A stretch of 64,000 bases of DNA from positions 1 through 64,000 of the forward strand of contig JAQUOU010000009.1 of the NCBI GenBank assembly GCA_028716975.1, given 5' to 3'. The position numbers and the translations under genes are program-made. This DNA comes from Methylobacter sp. (GTDB lineage: Bacteria > Pseudomonadota > Gammaproteobacteria > Methylococcales > Methylomonadaceae). The notes beneath the pieces are model-generated. The model made no database searches, was not told the origin of the DNA, and saw nothing but the letters and a program-made list of their open reading frames with translations. Positions 53,911 through 61,793 of this stretch are shown piece by piece. Positions within the stretch are counted from its first letter, which is position 1. Every line of letters begins with the position of its first letter.

Positions 53911-54195
53911 TTTTGTTCTGTTTCTTGCTTTATTGTAAACCTCATTATTTTCCCTTTTGCCTACGGCAATAACAAAAACATGGATTTCTCGATCATCAAC
54001 TTCATAAACAAGCCGATAACCCGCCGAATGAAGTTTAATTTTATAAGCACAATCAAAACCACGTAATCGATTGGACTGAATATGGGGATTTTCTAAGCAC
54101 TTTTTCAGTTTGCTTTTAAACTGAGCTTTAATGCTGTTATCCAGATTATCCCACTCTCTTTTGGCGCTGGGCAGAAATTTTAATTTATAAGTCAT
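53905..54195 (-). CDS. stbE: RelE/ParE-superfamily toxin, StbE type (integron cassette)
   Basis: The start MTYKLKFLPSAKREWDNLD at 54195 is preferred over 54210; it overlaps the antitoxin stop. The 96 residues continue with FKSKLKKCLENPHIQSNRLRGF, YKIKLHSAGYRLVYEV and IHVFVIAVGKRENNEVY, the complete RelE fold with the basic and Arg residues for ribosome-dependent mRNA cleavage. It lies in a cassette with stbD. StbDE modules are frequent in chromosomal integrons. Confidence 0.9.
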   Translation of the reverse strand: MTYKLKFLPSAKREWDNLDNSIKAQFKSKLKKCLENPHIQSNRLRGFDCAYKIKLHSAGYRLVYEVDDREIHVFVIAVGKRENNEVYNKARNRTKA

Positions 54196-54442
54196 CAAGC
54201 GTAACTTCAATTGCCAAATGCTTTTCCGCTTGTCTTGCCTTGACTATTTCACCTAATTCATAATCTTCTAATCTATCCATTAGCAGCTCATATATATCCG
54301 CCGGGACAAGATAGGCTGTTGGCAGATTATGATTAAGAATAGCGATAGTTTCTCCTTCGGCTTTGTTTAATAAAGCTGTTGGGTTTTTCTTTAATTCAGA
54401 AATGCTTGCACTAAACGAAGCTAGTATTTGTTGCATATACAT
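54185..54442 (-). CDS. stbD: StbD antitoxin, Phd/YefM type (integron cassette)
   Basis: The 85-residue protein contains the Phd-type DNA-binding start QQILASFSASISELKKNPTALLNKAEGETIAILNHNLPTAYLV and a C-terminal toxin-binding helix (ELGEIVKARQ, AIEVTLDDL). It would neutralise StbE and autoregulate the promoter, which must lie in the AT-rich 54443-54515. A palindrome AAGCACTAAATTAAGTGCTT (about 54451-54470) just upstream is a probable operator. Confidence 0.88.
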   Translation of the reverse strand: MYMQQILASFSASISELKKNPTALLNKAEGETIAILNHNLPTAYLVPADIYELLMDRLEDYELGEIVKARQAEKHLAIEVTLDDL

Positions 54443-54450
54443 ACCTTAAT

Positions 54451-54470
54451 AAGCACTAAATTAAGTGCTT
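54451..54470. promoter_or_regulatory. Palindromic operator candidate upstream of stbDE
   Basis: AAGCACT and AGTGCTT form an inverted repeat with a short AT spacer, 9 bases upstream of the stbD ATG on the minus strand. Phd-type antitoxins bind such palindromes to repress their operon. The assignment rests on position and symmetry only. Confidence 0.5.
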
Positions 54471-54515
54471 ATATTAGCCCTTTATTTGAAAAATACAAGC
54501 CTAATTGTCTGCGCA

Positions 54516-54606
54516 GCTTAACGTTAAGCTAACCAAGCGCGGCACCGGGAAGCTGAAAAACAAAACCGCCTTATGGCCGCGCTATGGTTGAGCCGCAATA
54601 TTGGGC
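54516..54606 (-). repeat. attC-like site 4
   Basis: Core GCTTAAC is at 54516-54522 and a degenerate core ATTGGGC at 54600-54606. AACCAAGCGCGGC (54531-54543) pairs with GCCGCGCTATGGTT (54576-54589). It shares CTGAAAAACAAAACCGC with site 6, so the two sites are recent relatives. Confidence 0.7.
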
Positions 54607-54808
54607 CAATTTTTAGAGCCCATAGGTTGGGTTAGCGGCTTTACCGCGTAACCCAAGATTTGAGTGCCCATTTGTTGGGTTGCGGCTTACCCTAACCCAA
54701 CCTACTCGGGCTCCATCCGCTCCGATTATGGCGGTTTGCCTGTCGGCGAAACCGCCTTACAGCTTTTTTCTCAAGTGAAAATGGTAATTTCAAGTTAGCA
54801 ACACGGCA
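54607..54808. repeat. Geneless cassette with nested REP-like palindromes
   Basis: TAGGTTGGGTTA (54623-54634) is perfectly inverted at 54693-54704. Inside it, TTGGGTTAGCGG (54627-54638) pairs with CCGCGTAACCCAA (54644-54656), and GTTGGGTT (54674-54681) with AACCCAAC (54694-54701). No supported gene is present; a minus-strand ORF over attC 3 is an attC shadow. A REP-like element appears to lie within the cassette. Confidence 0.55.
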
Positions 54809-54932
54809 ACCTAACGCAAAGGTAAGGGGCGCGCCGCTCTCCGGGCTTGAGCAAAGCCGCCTAACCTTGATTAAAACCAAAACTTCAAAACCGCTAACGG
54901 TCGGCGCGTCCCTTTTGACCGACTTGTTAGGC
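54809..54932 (-). repeat. attC-like site 3
   Basis: Cores ACCTAAC (54809-54815) and GTTAGGC (54926-54932) match the RYYYAAC/GTTRRRY consensus. AAGGGGCGCGCC (54824-54835) pairs with GGCGCGTCCCTT (54903-54914) with one mismatch. At 124 bp it is long but within the known attC range. Confidence 0.75.
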
Positions 54933-54984
54933 CAGACACAAGATAGTTTATTAAACATTTGACGTACTGCCTTTTAGTTAGTGC

Positions 54985-55061
54985 GCCTTACAGTTTTGAT
55001 AAACACTGGCCTCTGGAAGCAAGCGGCGCGGGCATCAGTCAACTGCAATTTTTTGTTGGGC
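54985..55061 (-). repeat. attC-like site 2 (PEP-CTERM cassette)
   Basis: GTTGGGC at 55055-55061 is a perfect core. The opposite core, GCCTTAC at 54985-54991, has one mismatch to RYYYAAC. Internal pairing (CAGTT with AACTG, and a short TGAT/ATCA block) is weak, so this boundary is the least certain of the array. Confidence 0.45.
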
Positions 55062-55072
55062 ATATTTGTCTG

Positions 55073-55612
55073 CTAATTTAGCTGATATTTTCTCATTCCA
55101 ACAAGACCAATTAAACCAGAACCAAACAACAAAATTGCTGATGGAATTGGTACTGCTGATGTTTTTATATCCAGTATTACTTGCGTATCTGAATTGAAAG
55201 TTAGAGATGTCCAATTAATAGCAATATTATGGTTATTATAAGTAACATTTGCCGATGTTAAACCAGCCATATTTGTTAGGGGGTTAACCGTAATTGATGA
55301 AAAAACAATATTATTGACGGTTAATAACGCTCCATTTTCAATATACAAACCATCTTGGGCATAAGATGCAATAGAATCACTCCAGGTACCCGAAGCATAA
55401 TAATTAAATATAATCTGACTGTCATTCGCACTAATATCAAAGTATCCATCAAAAGTACTATGACTATTACCCGCGACAAAAGAACCAGGACTGCCTAAAT
55501 CGTCATACTTTTCTCCATATGCATAATATTGCTAATCTATAGTATTACCTAACAATGCAGCATTAACAGGATTTACAAAAAGGCAGATGACTAACCATAG
55601 TATTTTTTTCAT
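55073..55612 (-). pseudogene. PEP-CTERM-sorted exported protein in an integron cassette, one in-frame stop
   Basis: The frame from ATG 55612 has a signal peptide (KKILWLVICLFVNPVNAA). After TAG at codon 27 (55532-55534), where the frame is not shifted, it continues with GSFVAGNSHSTFDGYFDISANDSQIIF and ends VPIPSAILLFGSGLIGLVGMRKYQ. That ending is the PEP-CTERM sorting signal: VPxP, a hydrophobic stretch and a basic tail, the target of exosortase A. The open part after the stop has no nearby good start until 55348. It is a likely EPS-associated surface protein, presently interrupted. Confidence 0.8.
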
Positions 55613-55672
55613 TTTTCTCTCCAATGCCAAATTTTTAAAGGAAATAGTGGTTAGGTGCTGTACGGTCGATAC

Positions 55673-55759
55673 GCCTAACGTCGTGGTGAACGGCGGGCCG
55701 CGATGATGGTAGATATTGCCACTGCGCTGGCCGCCCGTCCGCTCGACCTAAAGTTGGGC
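55673..55759 (-). repeat. attC-like site 1 (NTF2-like cassette)
   Basis: Both cores fit exactly: GCCTAAC (55673-55679) and GTTGGGC (55753-55759). The arms GTCGTGGTGAACGGCGGGCC and GGCCGCCCGTCCGCTCGAC fold into a long imperfect stem. This is the clearest attC of the array (87 bp). Confidence 0.85.
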
Positions 55760-55771
55760 CGCAGTCGGATA

Positions 55772-56131
55772 CTAACTGTCATAGTGCGCAAGAGCTTTGT
55801 ACGCCTTCCCGTCTGGATTGAAAAACAGCACTTCGATTGCGAGCTTACCCAACACCGCTCTGTAGTAAATGGTGATGCTATTCACGCAGACGAACACTTG
55901 GAGTAGCTCGAAATGCAAATCAGGTATGCGCTCTAAAGCTGTACGCCAGTATGCACCTACGTGAGCTTTTCCCTTAAGCGTTCCAGAAGGCTCCCCGGTA
56001 AACGCAACGATGAATGGACTGCTCATCTCGACGTCCTCAGCATAGTGAGACAAAACCCTTTCAAGATTATGAGCGTTCCACGAATCTACCCACTCCTGCG
56101 CAAACTGCTGAGCCCAATCTTTACTGATCAC
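55772..56131 (-). CDS. NTF2/SnoaL-like protein (first integron cassette)
   Basis: The 119-residue protein has the NTF2-like cone fold pattern: FAQEWVDSWNAHNLERVLSHYAEDVEMSSPF, GTLKGKAHVGAYWRTALERIPDLHFEL and FFNPDGKAYKALAHYD. The start is GTG at 56131 behind GAGGAG at a good distance. SnoaL-like proteins are often small-molecule cyclases, isomerases or binding proteins; the substrate here is unknown. As the cassette next to attI it would be the most recently acquired and best expressed. Confidence 0.85.
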   Translation of the reverse strand: MISKDWAQQFAQEWVDSWNAHNLERVLSHYAEDVEMSSPFIVAFTGEPSGTLKGKAHVGAYWRTALERIPDLHFELLQVFVCVNSITIYYRAVLGKLAIEVLFFNPDGKAYKALAHYDS

Positions 56132-56160
56132 GTACGATTTCTCCTCAATGATCTTTTGCA

Positions 56161-56279
56161 GCCCAACGTTAAGTAGGCCCCTATCAAGTGCCTATAAAAA
56201 CTTAACCAGCGGTGCATATCACTGTTCTTTTTTAAACTATGCTGAATTTACTCCAGGCCGTTTTAAATAGCAAACCGTT
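56161..56279 (-). other. attI-like recombination region
   Basis: GCCCAAC (56161-56167; GTTGGGC on the minus strand) abuts GTTAAGT (56168-56174), giving two adjacent core-like sites. The region separates the first cassette from the intI start at 56280, exactly where attI must lie. The intI promoter and the cassette promoter are expected here or within intI; neither was defined. Confidence 0.6.
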
Positions 56280-57273
56280 ATGAAAAATACAATTACACCT
56301 GAATCATCACCTCCAAAACTATTGGATCAGGTGCGTGATCGCATACGGGTTAAGCATTACAGCATTCGTACCGAATCACAATATTTACAGTGGATTAAGC
56401 GCTTTATTTTGTTTAACGGCAAGCGTCATCCACAAGGAATGGGAGCCTGGAGGTTGAGGCGTTTTTAACGCATTTGGCGGTTGAAGGCAAGGTGTCGGCC
56501 TCGAGGCAAAATCAGGCGTTGCCGGCGTTGTTATTTTTGTATAAGGAGGTGCTGCAGATTAATTTACCGTGGCTGGATAACATAGTAAGGGCGAAGCAAC
56601 CGCAGCGTTTACCCGTGGTGTTAACACGCACCGAGGTGCGTGCCGTATTGACGCTGATGAGCGGAACCTATGGGTTGATGGCTAATATTTTGTATGGTTC
56701 AGGAATGCGCTTAATGGAATGCGTTCGGTTGCGGGTTAAGGATGCAGATTTTGAACGCCGGGAGATTTTGATTCGTGATGGCAAGGGAGCAAAAGATCGA
56801 GTGACCATGTTGCCTGAATCGGTGGCGAGCTCATTACAAGCGCACTTAATCCAGCGCCGTATTTTGTTTGACGCGGACATACGCATAGGCAAGGCTACGG
56901 CTTTTTTGCCGGATGCGCTGACGAGCAAGTACCCGAATGCGCCGGTGGAATGGGGCTGGCAGTATATTTTTCCTTCGGGCAGTTATTCAGTTGATCCTCG
57001 TAGCGGCATTGAGCGCAGGCATCATGTTGATGAGAAATTATTACAACGGGCTATGAAAAAAGCAGTGCTGGCGACTGGTATGGCAAAGTTGGCGGCACCT
57101 CATACGTTACGCCATCGTTACGCCATTCATTCGCTACCCATTTGCTTGATTCAGGGTACGACATTCGCACGGTGCAAGAGCTGCTTGGGCACAAGGATGT
57201 GCAAACGACGATGATTTATACGCATGTGCTGAATAAAGGCGGGCGCGGCGTTAGAAGTCCCTTGGATATGTAA
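56280..57273 (+). pseudogene. intI: Integron integrase IntI, two frameshifts
   Basis: The frame opens MKNTITPESSPPKLLDQVRD. It shifts by one missing base near 56447 (GCCTGGAG, where GCCCTGGAG would give GALEVEAF), and runs on through TYGLMANILYGSGMRLMECVRLRVKD. The IntI-specific insert [36 protein letters not shown] is intact. An 11-bp tandem duplication, CGTTACGCCAT at 57105-57115 and 57116-57126, then breaks the [12 protein letters not shown] motif. The other frame supplies [19 protein letters not shown] and MIYTHVL with the catalytic Tyr. The enzyme was an IntI tyrosine recombinase and is now inactive. Confidence 0.93.
57105..57126. repeat. 11-bp tandem duplication in intI
   Basis: CGTTACGCCAT occurs twice in perfect succession. 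Removing one unit restores the reading frame [17 protein letters not shown]. It looks like a recent replication-slippage event. Confidence 0.85.
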
Positions 57274-57702
57274 GGTTTGCGGAATCGCATATAAAGCCCC
57301 GGTTTATTCATTGTATGGCGTAAAAATAAAACTCATCCGGGATGGTAAAATCACTTCCGGCAAGCCACCTGAATGCATAAAAATATGAAACATCAGCGAA
57401 GGTGAGACCATAAAGAAAATAGAATAGGCAAAGATAATTTCCGGCAGAGGAGTGCTATCCTTGTACTTTTTTCATGTTGTCTCCTTTAGTTAAGAATCTT
57501 CGGCCAATTTGTAACACATGCTCTTTTCCGTCTTTCCGGCAGGAAAGCCCCGTCGTATGAACCCAGGCTACATGGACGTAAGTTCCACATGCCATCCTTG
57601 GCTTCTGGAGACCGGCACTCCATGCCGGTATGACGCTTTCGTTTTAGCTGAGGAGCCTTGCAATCGGGTTTGTCTTAAACTATCACTTATCAGGAATGAA
57701 TC
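57274..57702. repeat. Intergenic region with a full dispersed-repeat copy (57529-57635)
   Basis: Left end CCGTCTTTCCGGC (starting about 57528), middle CAGGAAAGCCCCG, and right end CATGCCGGTATGACG (57621-57635) match the element at 44820-44981, in a shorter 107-bp form. The rest, 57274-57527, shows no gene; it includes AT-rich DNA likely to hold the promoter of the next gene. Confidence 0.55.
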
Positions 57703-60700
57703 ATGAGCCGGTTAATCTGGATATTTTTACTAAGCGCCTTACTGTTTTCAGCAGCAGCTCCCGCCAAACCGTTGCCGCCCGATCAGGTGCCGGAACCCCT
57801 TAAACCCTGGATTAACTGGGTGTTACAGGATAATCCTGACCTTGCCTGTCCTTTCATCTATAACAGTTATGAGCAAAAGCGCTGTAGCTGGCCAACGCAA
57901 GCGAATCTTGAATTAACGCCTGAAAAAGGTAATTTTTCGATCAGCTGGAAAGTCTATCAGGACAGCTGGATCAGTTTGCCGGGAGACAGTAAAAACTGGC
58001 CGCTTGATGTTACCGTCAATAACAAGACCGCGCCGGTTATGGATAGAGACGGGATTCCGGCGATTAAACTGACAGCCGGAAACTATCAGGTTAAAGGCGA
58101 TTTTTTATGGGATGCTATTCCTGACAATTTAAGCATTCCGGTTGATACGGGTCTCATCAGCCTGAAAATTAACGGCGTGGCCATTCAGACGCCGGCTGTC
58201 AGGGACGGGCAGATCTGGTTAAAAGAAAGCGAGATAGGTCAAAAAAAACCTGGAAATATTCAAAACAGTCTTGATATTCAGGTGTTCAGGAAAATTATTG
58301 ACGAAGTGCCGTTACAGGTTTTAACCCGCCTGGTGCTCGAAGTTTCGGGCGAGCAACGCGAAGTGAAATTGGCCAGGCCGATCCCGGACGGATTCATACC
58401 ATTGGCTTTACACAGTCCGTTTCCGGCTCGTCTGGAGCCGGATGGACACTTACTGCTGCAACTTCGTCCGGGCCGCTGGGAACTTGACATACTGGCCAGA
58501 AGTTCAAAAGAATTACAGTCTCTACCCTTTACTGTTGACGATAAAGACTGGCCCAAATCGGAAATTTGGGTATTGGATGCGCGCCCGGATCTGCGCGTCG
58601 TTGAAATTGAACAGCTTGACGCCATCGACGCCACCCAAACCAATTTGCCGGCGGCTTGGAAAGCCTTGCCCGCTTATAAAATCGAGCAGGGACAAGCGCT
58701 GGGATTTAAAGTAATACGCCGGGGCGATCCTGAACCTGAACCTAATCAGCTCAACTTGACCCGTAAGCTGTGGCTGGATTTTAACGGCGAAGGCTATACC
58801 GTCAATGATACGATTACCGGCAAAATGACCAGTGGCTGGCGGCTTAATGCGCTGCCGCAAACGCAGTTGGGTAAAGTAACCCTGGATGGCGACAGCCAGC
58901 TTATTACCCGGCAAGCCGGAACGGACAAACAAGGTGTGGAAGTCAGAAAAGGCCTGATAGCGCTAACTGCGGACAGCCGTAATGCGGGCAGTATCCGCAC
59001 CATAAGCGCGGTAGGCTGGGAGCAAAGCTTTCATAATGTCAGCGCCGAACTGAACCTGCCGCCGGGCTGGCGTTTATTGGCAGCCGGCGGCGTGGATAAT
59101 GTGCCGGATAGCTGGATTTCCCGCTGGACGCTGCTGGATTTATTCCTGGTCTTGATCGCGGCGCTGGCAACCGGCAGGCTATGGAATTTCTATTGGGGAC
59201 TGTTTGCCCTGCTGACCCTGGCTATCATCTGGCATGAACCGGGCTCGCCCCATTTTGTCTGGCTGAACATTCTGGCCGCGACAGCATTAATTAAAGTATT
59301 GCCGCAAGGGAAATTCTTTAAATTCATGAGCTGGTATCGCAATGCTTTCTGGCTGGCGCTGATTGTTATTATCGTGCCTTTTATGGTGGACCAGATACGC
59401 ATGGGACTTTATCCGCAACTGGAAAAGCCCTGGCAAGCCATCATTATGCCCGAGTATCCGGCAACTGAAGCAGTGCCTGCGCCGGCAGCGGACAGTGGTG
59501 GCATGCAGGATCAAATGATGCGTAAATCAATATCCAGGTTGGAAGAGCGAAAATACGCGGCAGGCTCGGGAGAAAGCGCCGTGAATTTTGAGCGCATAGA
59601 CCCGACAGCCAAAATACAGACGGGGCCGGGACTGCCGCAATGGCAATGGCATAAAGTGATGTTGTCATGGAATGGCTCGGTGGATGCTCAGCAACAGCTG
59701 CATTTATGGTATCTGTCGCCGGCAATAACCTTACTGCTGAATTTTATCCGGGTTGCTTTAGTGGTTGCGCTGGCTTTATTAATGTTCGGCATAGCTGAAA
59801 AATTCAGATTCAGGGTTAAAACAGCCACGCCTTTGTTGTTATGGTTTTTGCTGTTGCCAGTAATATTCATGCCGTCACAAAATGTTTATGCCCAATTTCC
59901 GGACCGGGCCCTATTGGACGAATTGAAAAACCGGCTGCTGGAAGCGCCCGACTGTTTGCCGGGCTGCGCCCAGATTCCGCAGATGAGCATGGCTATCACT
60001 GAAAAGGAAATAGCCATCACTCTGAAGATTCATGCGCAGCAATCGGTAGCCGTGCCTTTACCTGCTGAATACGGACAATGGTTTCCCAATCAGGTCTTGG
60101 TGGACGGCGAAATAGCGCAAGGGCTTTATCGTAATAACACGGGCTTGTGGATTAACCTGGGCGAAGGCGAACATCAGGTTGTACTCAAGGGGATAGCGCC
60201 TTCATTGGCTGAATTTACCTTGCCTTTATCTTTAAAGCCGCATCATGTCACCCTGGAAAGTAGCGGTTGGCAGGTCGCTGGCATTCAGGAAAATGGCCAG
60301 GCTGATAGTTTTTTGCAATTCACCCGCATGAAGCAGGCTAAAGAGGAGGACAGCAAGGCTGTGCTGGGTCCCGGGGCTTTGCCGCCGTTTGTTAGGCTCG
60401 ACCGCACCCTGCAACTGGGACTGGATTGGCGGATTGTCACGCAAATTACCCGCGTTTCATCGCCGGATTCAGCCGTTTTATTAACCGTGCCGTTGTTACC
60501 GGGTGAAGCAGTTACCACGCCTGGCATTCGCGTTAAGGATAATAAAGCCGAAGTTAATATTCCGGCACAGCAAACTTTTATCCAATGGGAATCGGTATTA
60601 AAAAAGTCGGAGGCAATTGATCTTGCCGCCGCGCAAACGAATCAGTGGATTGAGGTCTGGAAAGCCGATGTCAGCCCAATCTGGCATATTGAAACATCAG

Positions 60701-61749
60701 GTATTCCCCTGATTCATCAAAATAGCGATGCGCAATGGCTGCCGGAATGGCGCCCCTGGCCTGGAGAAAAAGTCACGCTAAACATAACCCGGCCCGAAGC
60801 GGTGGAAGGTCAAACCTTAACTATCGATAGCAGCCTATTAAGCATTAAGCCTGGGCAACGCACGCAGGACGCTGAATTGAAAATCAGCCTGAGAAGTTCC
60901 CAAGGCCTGCAGCACACGCTTACCTTACCGGAAAAAGCAGTGCTGCAATCGGTAGCCATCAATGGACAGACCCAGCCGATCCGGCAGGACGGCAGAAAAC
61001 TCACATTACCGGTTAATCCCGGCAAGCAGGACGTTTCAATTAACTGGCAACAGGCAACAGCCGTGAGTAGCGTCACAACCACGCCGCTGCTTGATTTAGG
61101 TCAGGCAAGTGTTAATACTAACCTGAGTATCGGCTTAGGCCAGGATCGCTGGGTATTATTTACCTTCGGGCCAAAGTTTGGCCCGGCCGTTTTATTCTGG
61201 GGCGTGCTGATCGTTATTTTTATTTTATCGCTGGGTCTGGGCAAAATTCCGCTGACTCCCTTAAAAAGCTGGCAGTGGTTTTTATTACTGGTTGGACTTA
61301 GCCAGATACCGATTGAATCGGCAGGCGTGGTTATTGCCTGGTTGATAATATTGGGCTGGCGGGCGCAGCAGCCCATTGCACAATCAGAGTATTTTAATGC
61401 GCTGCAAATTATTATTGGCGTTTTAACAGTGGCTTCACTCGCCATGCTGTTTTTGGCTGTCGAGCAGGGTTTACTGGGCTCGCCTGAGATGCAGATTACC
61501 GGCAACCAGTCTTCTGCATTTTTACTGAACTGGTATCAGGACAGAAGCTTGGCTATATTGCCGACAGCGACGGTTATTTCAGTGCCGCTGATTATCTATC
61601 GATTATTGATGCTGGCCTGGTCACTTTGGCTGGCAGTTTCATTACTTAATTGGCTGAAATGGGGCTGGACGTGTTTTTCAGCTAACGGTTTGTGGAATAG
61701 AAAGCCGGTTATAAAGAAAACCTTAGCGGTTGAGCAGGAGGATAAATAG
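57703..61749 (+). CDS. Large multi-domain envelope protein of unknown function
   Basis: I do not recognise the family. The 1348-residue protein has a signal peptide (WIFLLSALLFSAAAPAK). A long extracytoplasmic, beta-rich region follows to about residue 475. Membrane helices then lie around 480-575 (about four) and 670-725 (two). A second soluble domain (about 725-1150), with Cys pairs in DCLPGCAQIPQM, precedes a last block of about five helices (1160-1330). The soluble regions hold repeated sandwich-like strands. The N-terminal CPFIYNSYEQKRCSW may form a disulfide. It is followed by trmN6 44 bases later; the two are probably unrelated. Confidence 0.75.
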   Translation: MSRLIWIFLLSALLFSAAAPAKPLPPDQVPEPLKPWINWVLQDNPDLACPFIYNSYEQKRCSWPTQANLELTPEKGNFSISWKVYQDSWISLPGDSKNWPLDVTVNNKTAPVMDRDGIPAIKLTAGNYQVKGDFLWDAIPDNLSIPVDTGLISLKINGVAIQTPAVRDGQIWLKESEIGQKKPGNIQNSLDIQVFRKIIDEVPLQVLTRLVLEVSGEQREVKLARPIPDGFIPLALHSPFPARLEPDGHLLLQLRPGRWELDILARSSKELQSLPFTVDDKDWPKSEIWVLDARPDLRVVEIEQLDAIDATQTNLPAAWKALPAYKIEQGQALGFKVIRRGDPEPEPNQLNLTRKLWLDFNGEGYTVNDTITGKMTSGWRLNALPQTQLGKVTLDGDSQLITRQAGTDKQGVEVRKGLIALTADSRNAGSIRTISAVGWEQSFHNVSAELNLPPGWRLLAAGGVDNVPDSWISRWTLLDLFLVLIAALATGRLWNFYWGLFALLTLAIIWHEPGSPHFVWLNILAATALIKVLPQGKFFKFMSWYRNAFWLALIVIIVPFMVDQIRMGLYPQLEKPWQAIIMPEYPATEAVPAPAADSGGMQDQMMRKSISRLEERKYAAGSGESAVNFERIDPTAKIQTGPGLPQWQWHKVMLSWNGSVDAQQQLHLWYLSPAITLLLNFIRVALVVALALLMFGIAEKFRFRVKTATPLLLWFLLLPVIFMPSQNVYAQFPDRALLDELKNRLLEAPDCLPGCAQIPQMSMAITEKEIAITLKIHAQQSVAVPLPAEYGQWFPNQVLVDGEIAQGLYRNNTGLWINLGEGEHQVVLKGIAPSLAEFTLPLSLKPHHVTLESSGWQVAGIQENGQADSFLQFTRMKQAKEEDSKAVLGPGALPPFVRLDRTLQLGLDWRIVTQITRVSSPDSAVLLTVPLLPGEAVTTPGIRVKDNKAEVNIPAQQTFIQWESVLKKSEAIDLAAAQTNQWIEVWKADVSPIWHIETSGIPLIHQNSDAQWLPEWRPWPGEKVTLNITRPEAVEGQTLTIDSSLLSIKPGQRTQDAELKISLRSSQGLQHTLTLPEKAVLQSVAINGQTQPIRQDGRKLTLPVNPGKQDVSINWQQATAVSSVTTTPLLDLGQASVNTNLSIGLGQDRWVLFTFGPKFGPAVLFWGVLIVIFILSLGLGKIPLTPLKSWQWFLLLVGLSQIPIESAGVVIAWLIILGWRAQQPIAQSEYFNALQIIIGVLTVASLAMLFLAVEQGLLGSPEMQITGNQSSAFLLNWYQDRSLAILPTATVISVPLIIYRLLMLAWSLWLAVSLLNWLKWGWTCFSANGLWNRKPVIKKTLAVEQEDK

Positions 61750-61793
61750 CATAAGAAAGTAGTTTATAAACCAACCTTATTAATAACCGCAGC

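Larger units (their letters stand above)
53294..57273 (-). mobile_element. Small chromosomal integron: intI, attI and six cassette-like units
   Basis: An integron integrase gene (56280-57273, +) diverges from an attI-like core at 56161-56167. To its left, attC-like sites delimit six units. In order from attI they are an NTF2-like gene (about 55679-56167), a PEP-CTERM gene (54991-55679), a geneless unit (54815-54991), a unit with REP palindromes (54522-54815), stbDE (53829-54522) and hicAB (53296-53829). All cassette genes are on the minus strand, away from attI, as the integron model requires. Stops of hicB and stbE fall within their attC cores. mpl lies directly beyond the last attC. Confidence 0.85.

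Noticed and set aside
54692-54958. 88-codon minus-strand ORF in the integron
   Set aside because: It covers attC site 3 and REP palindromes. Its peptide (PNKSVKRDAP..., SSPESGAPLTFA) is the type repeatedly seen as an attC-spanning artefact.
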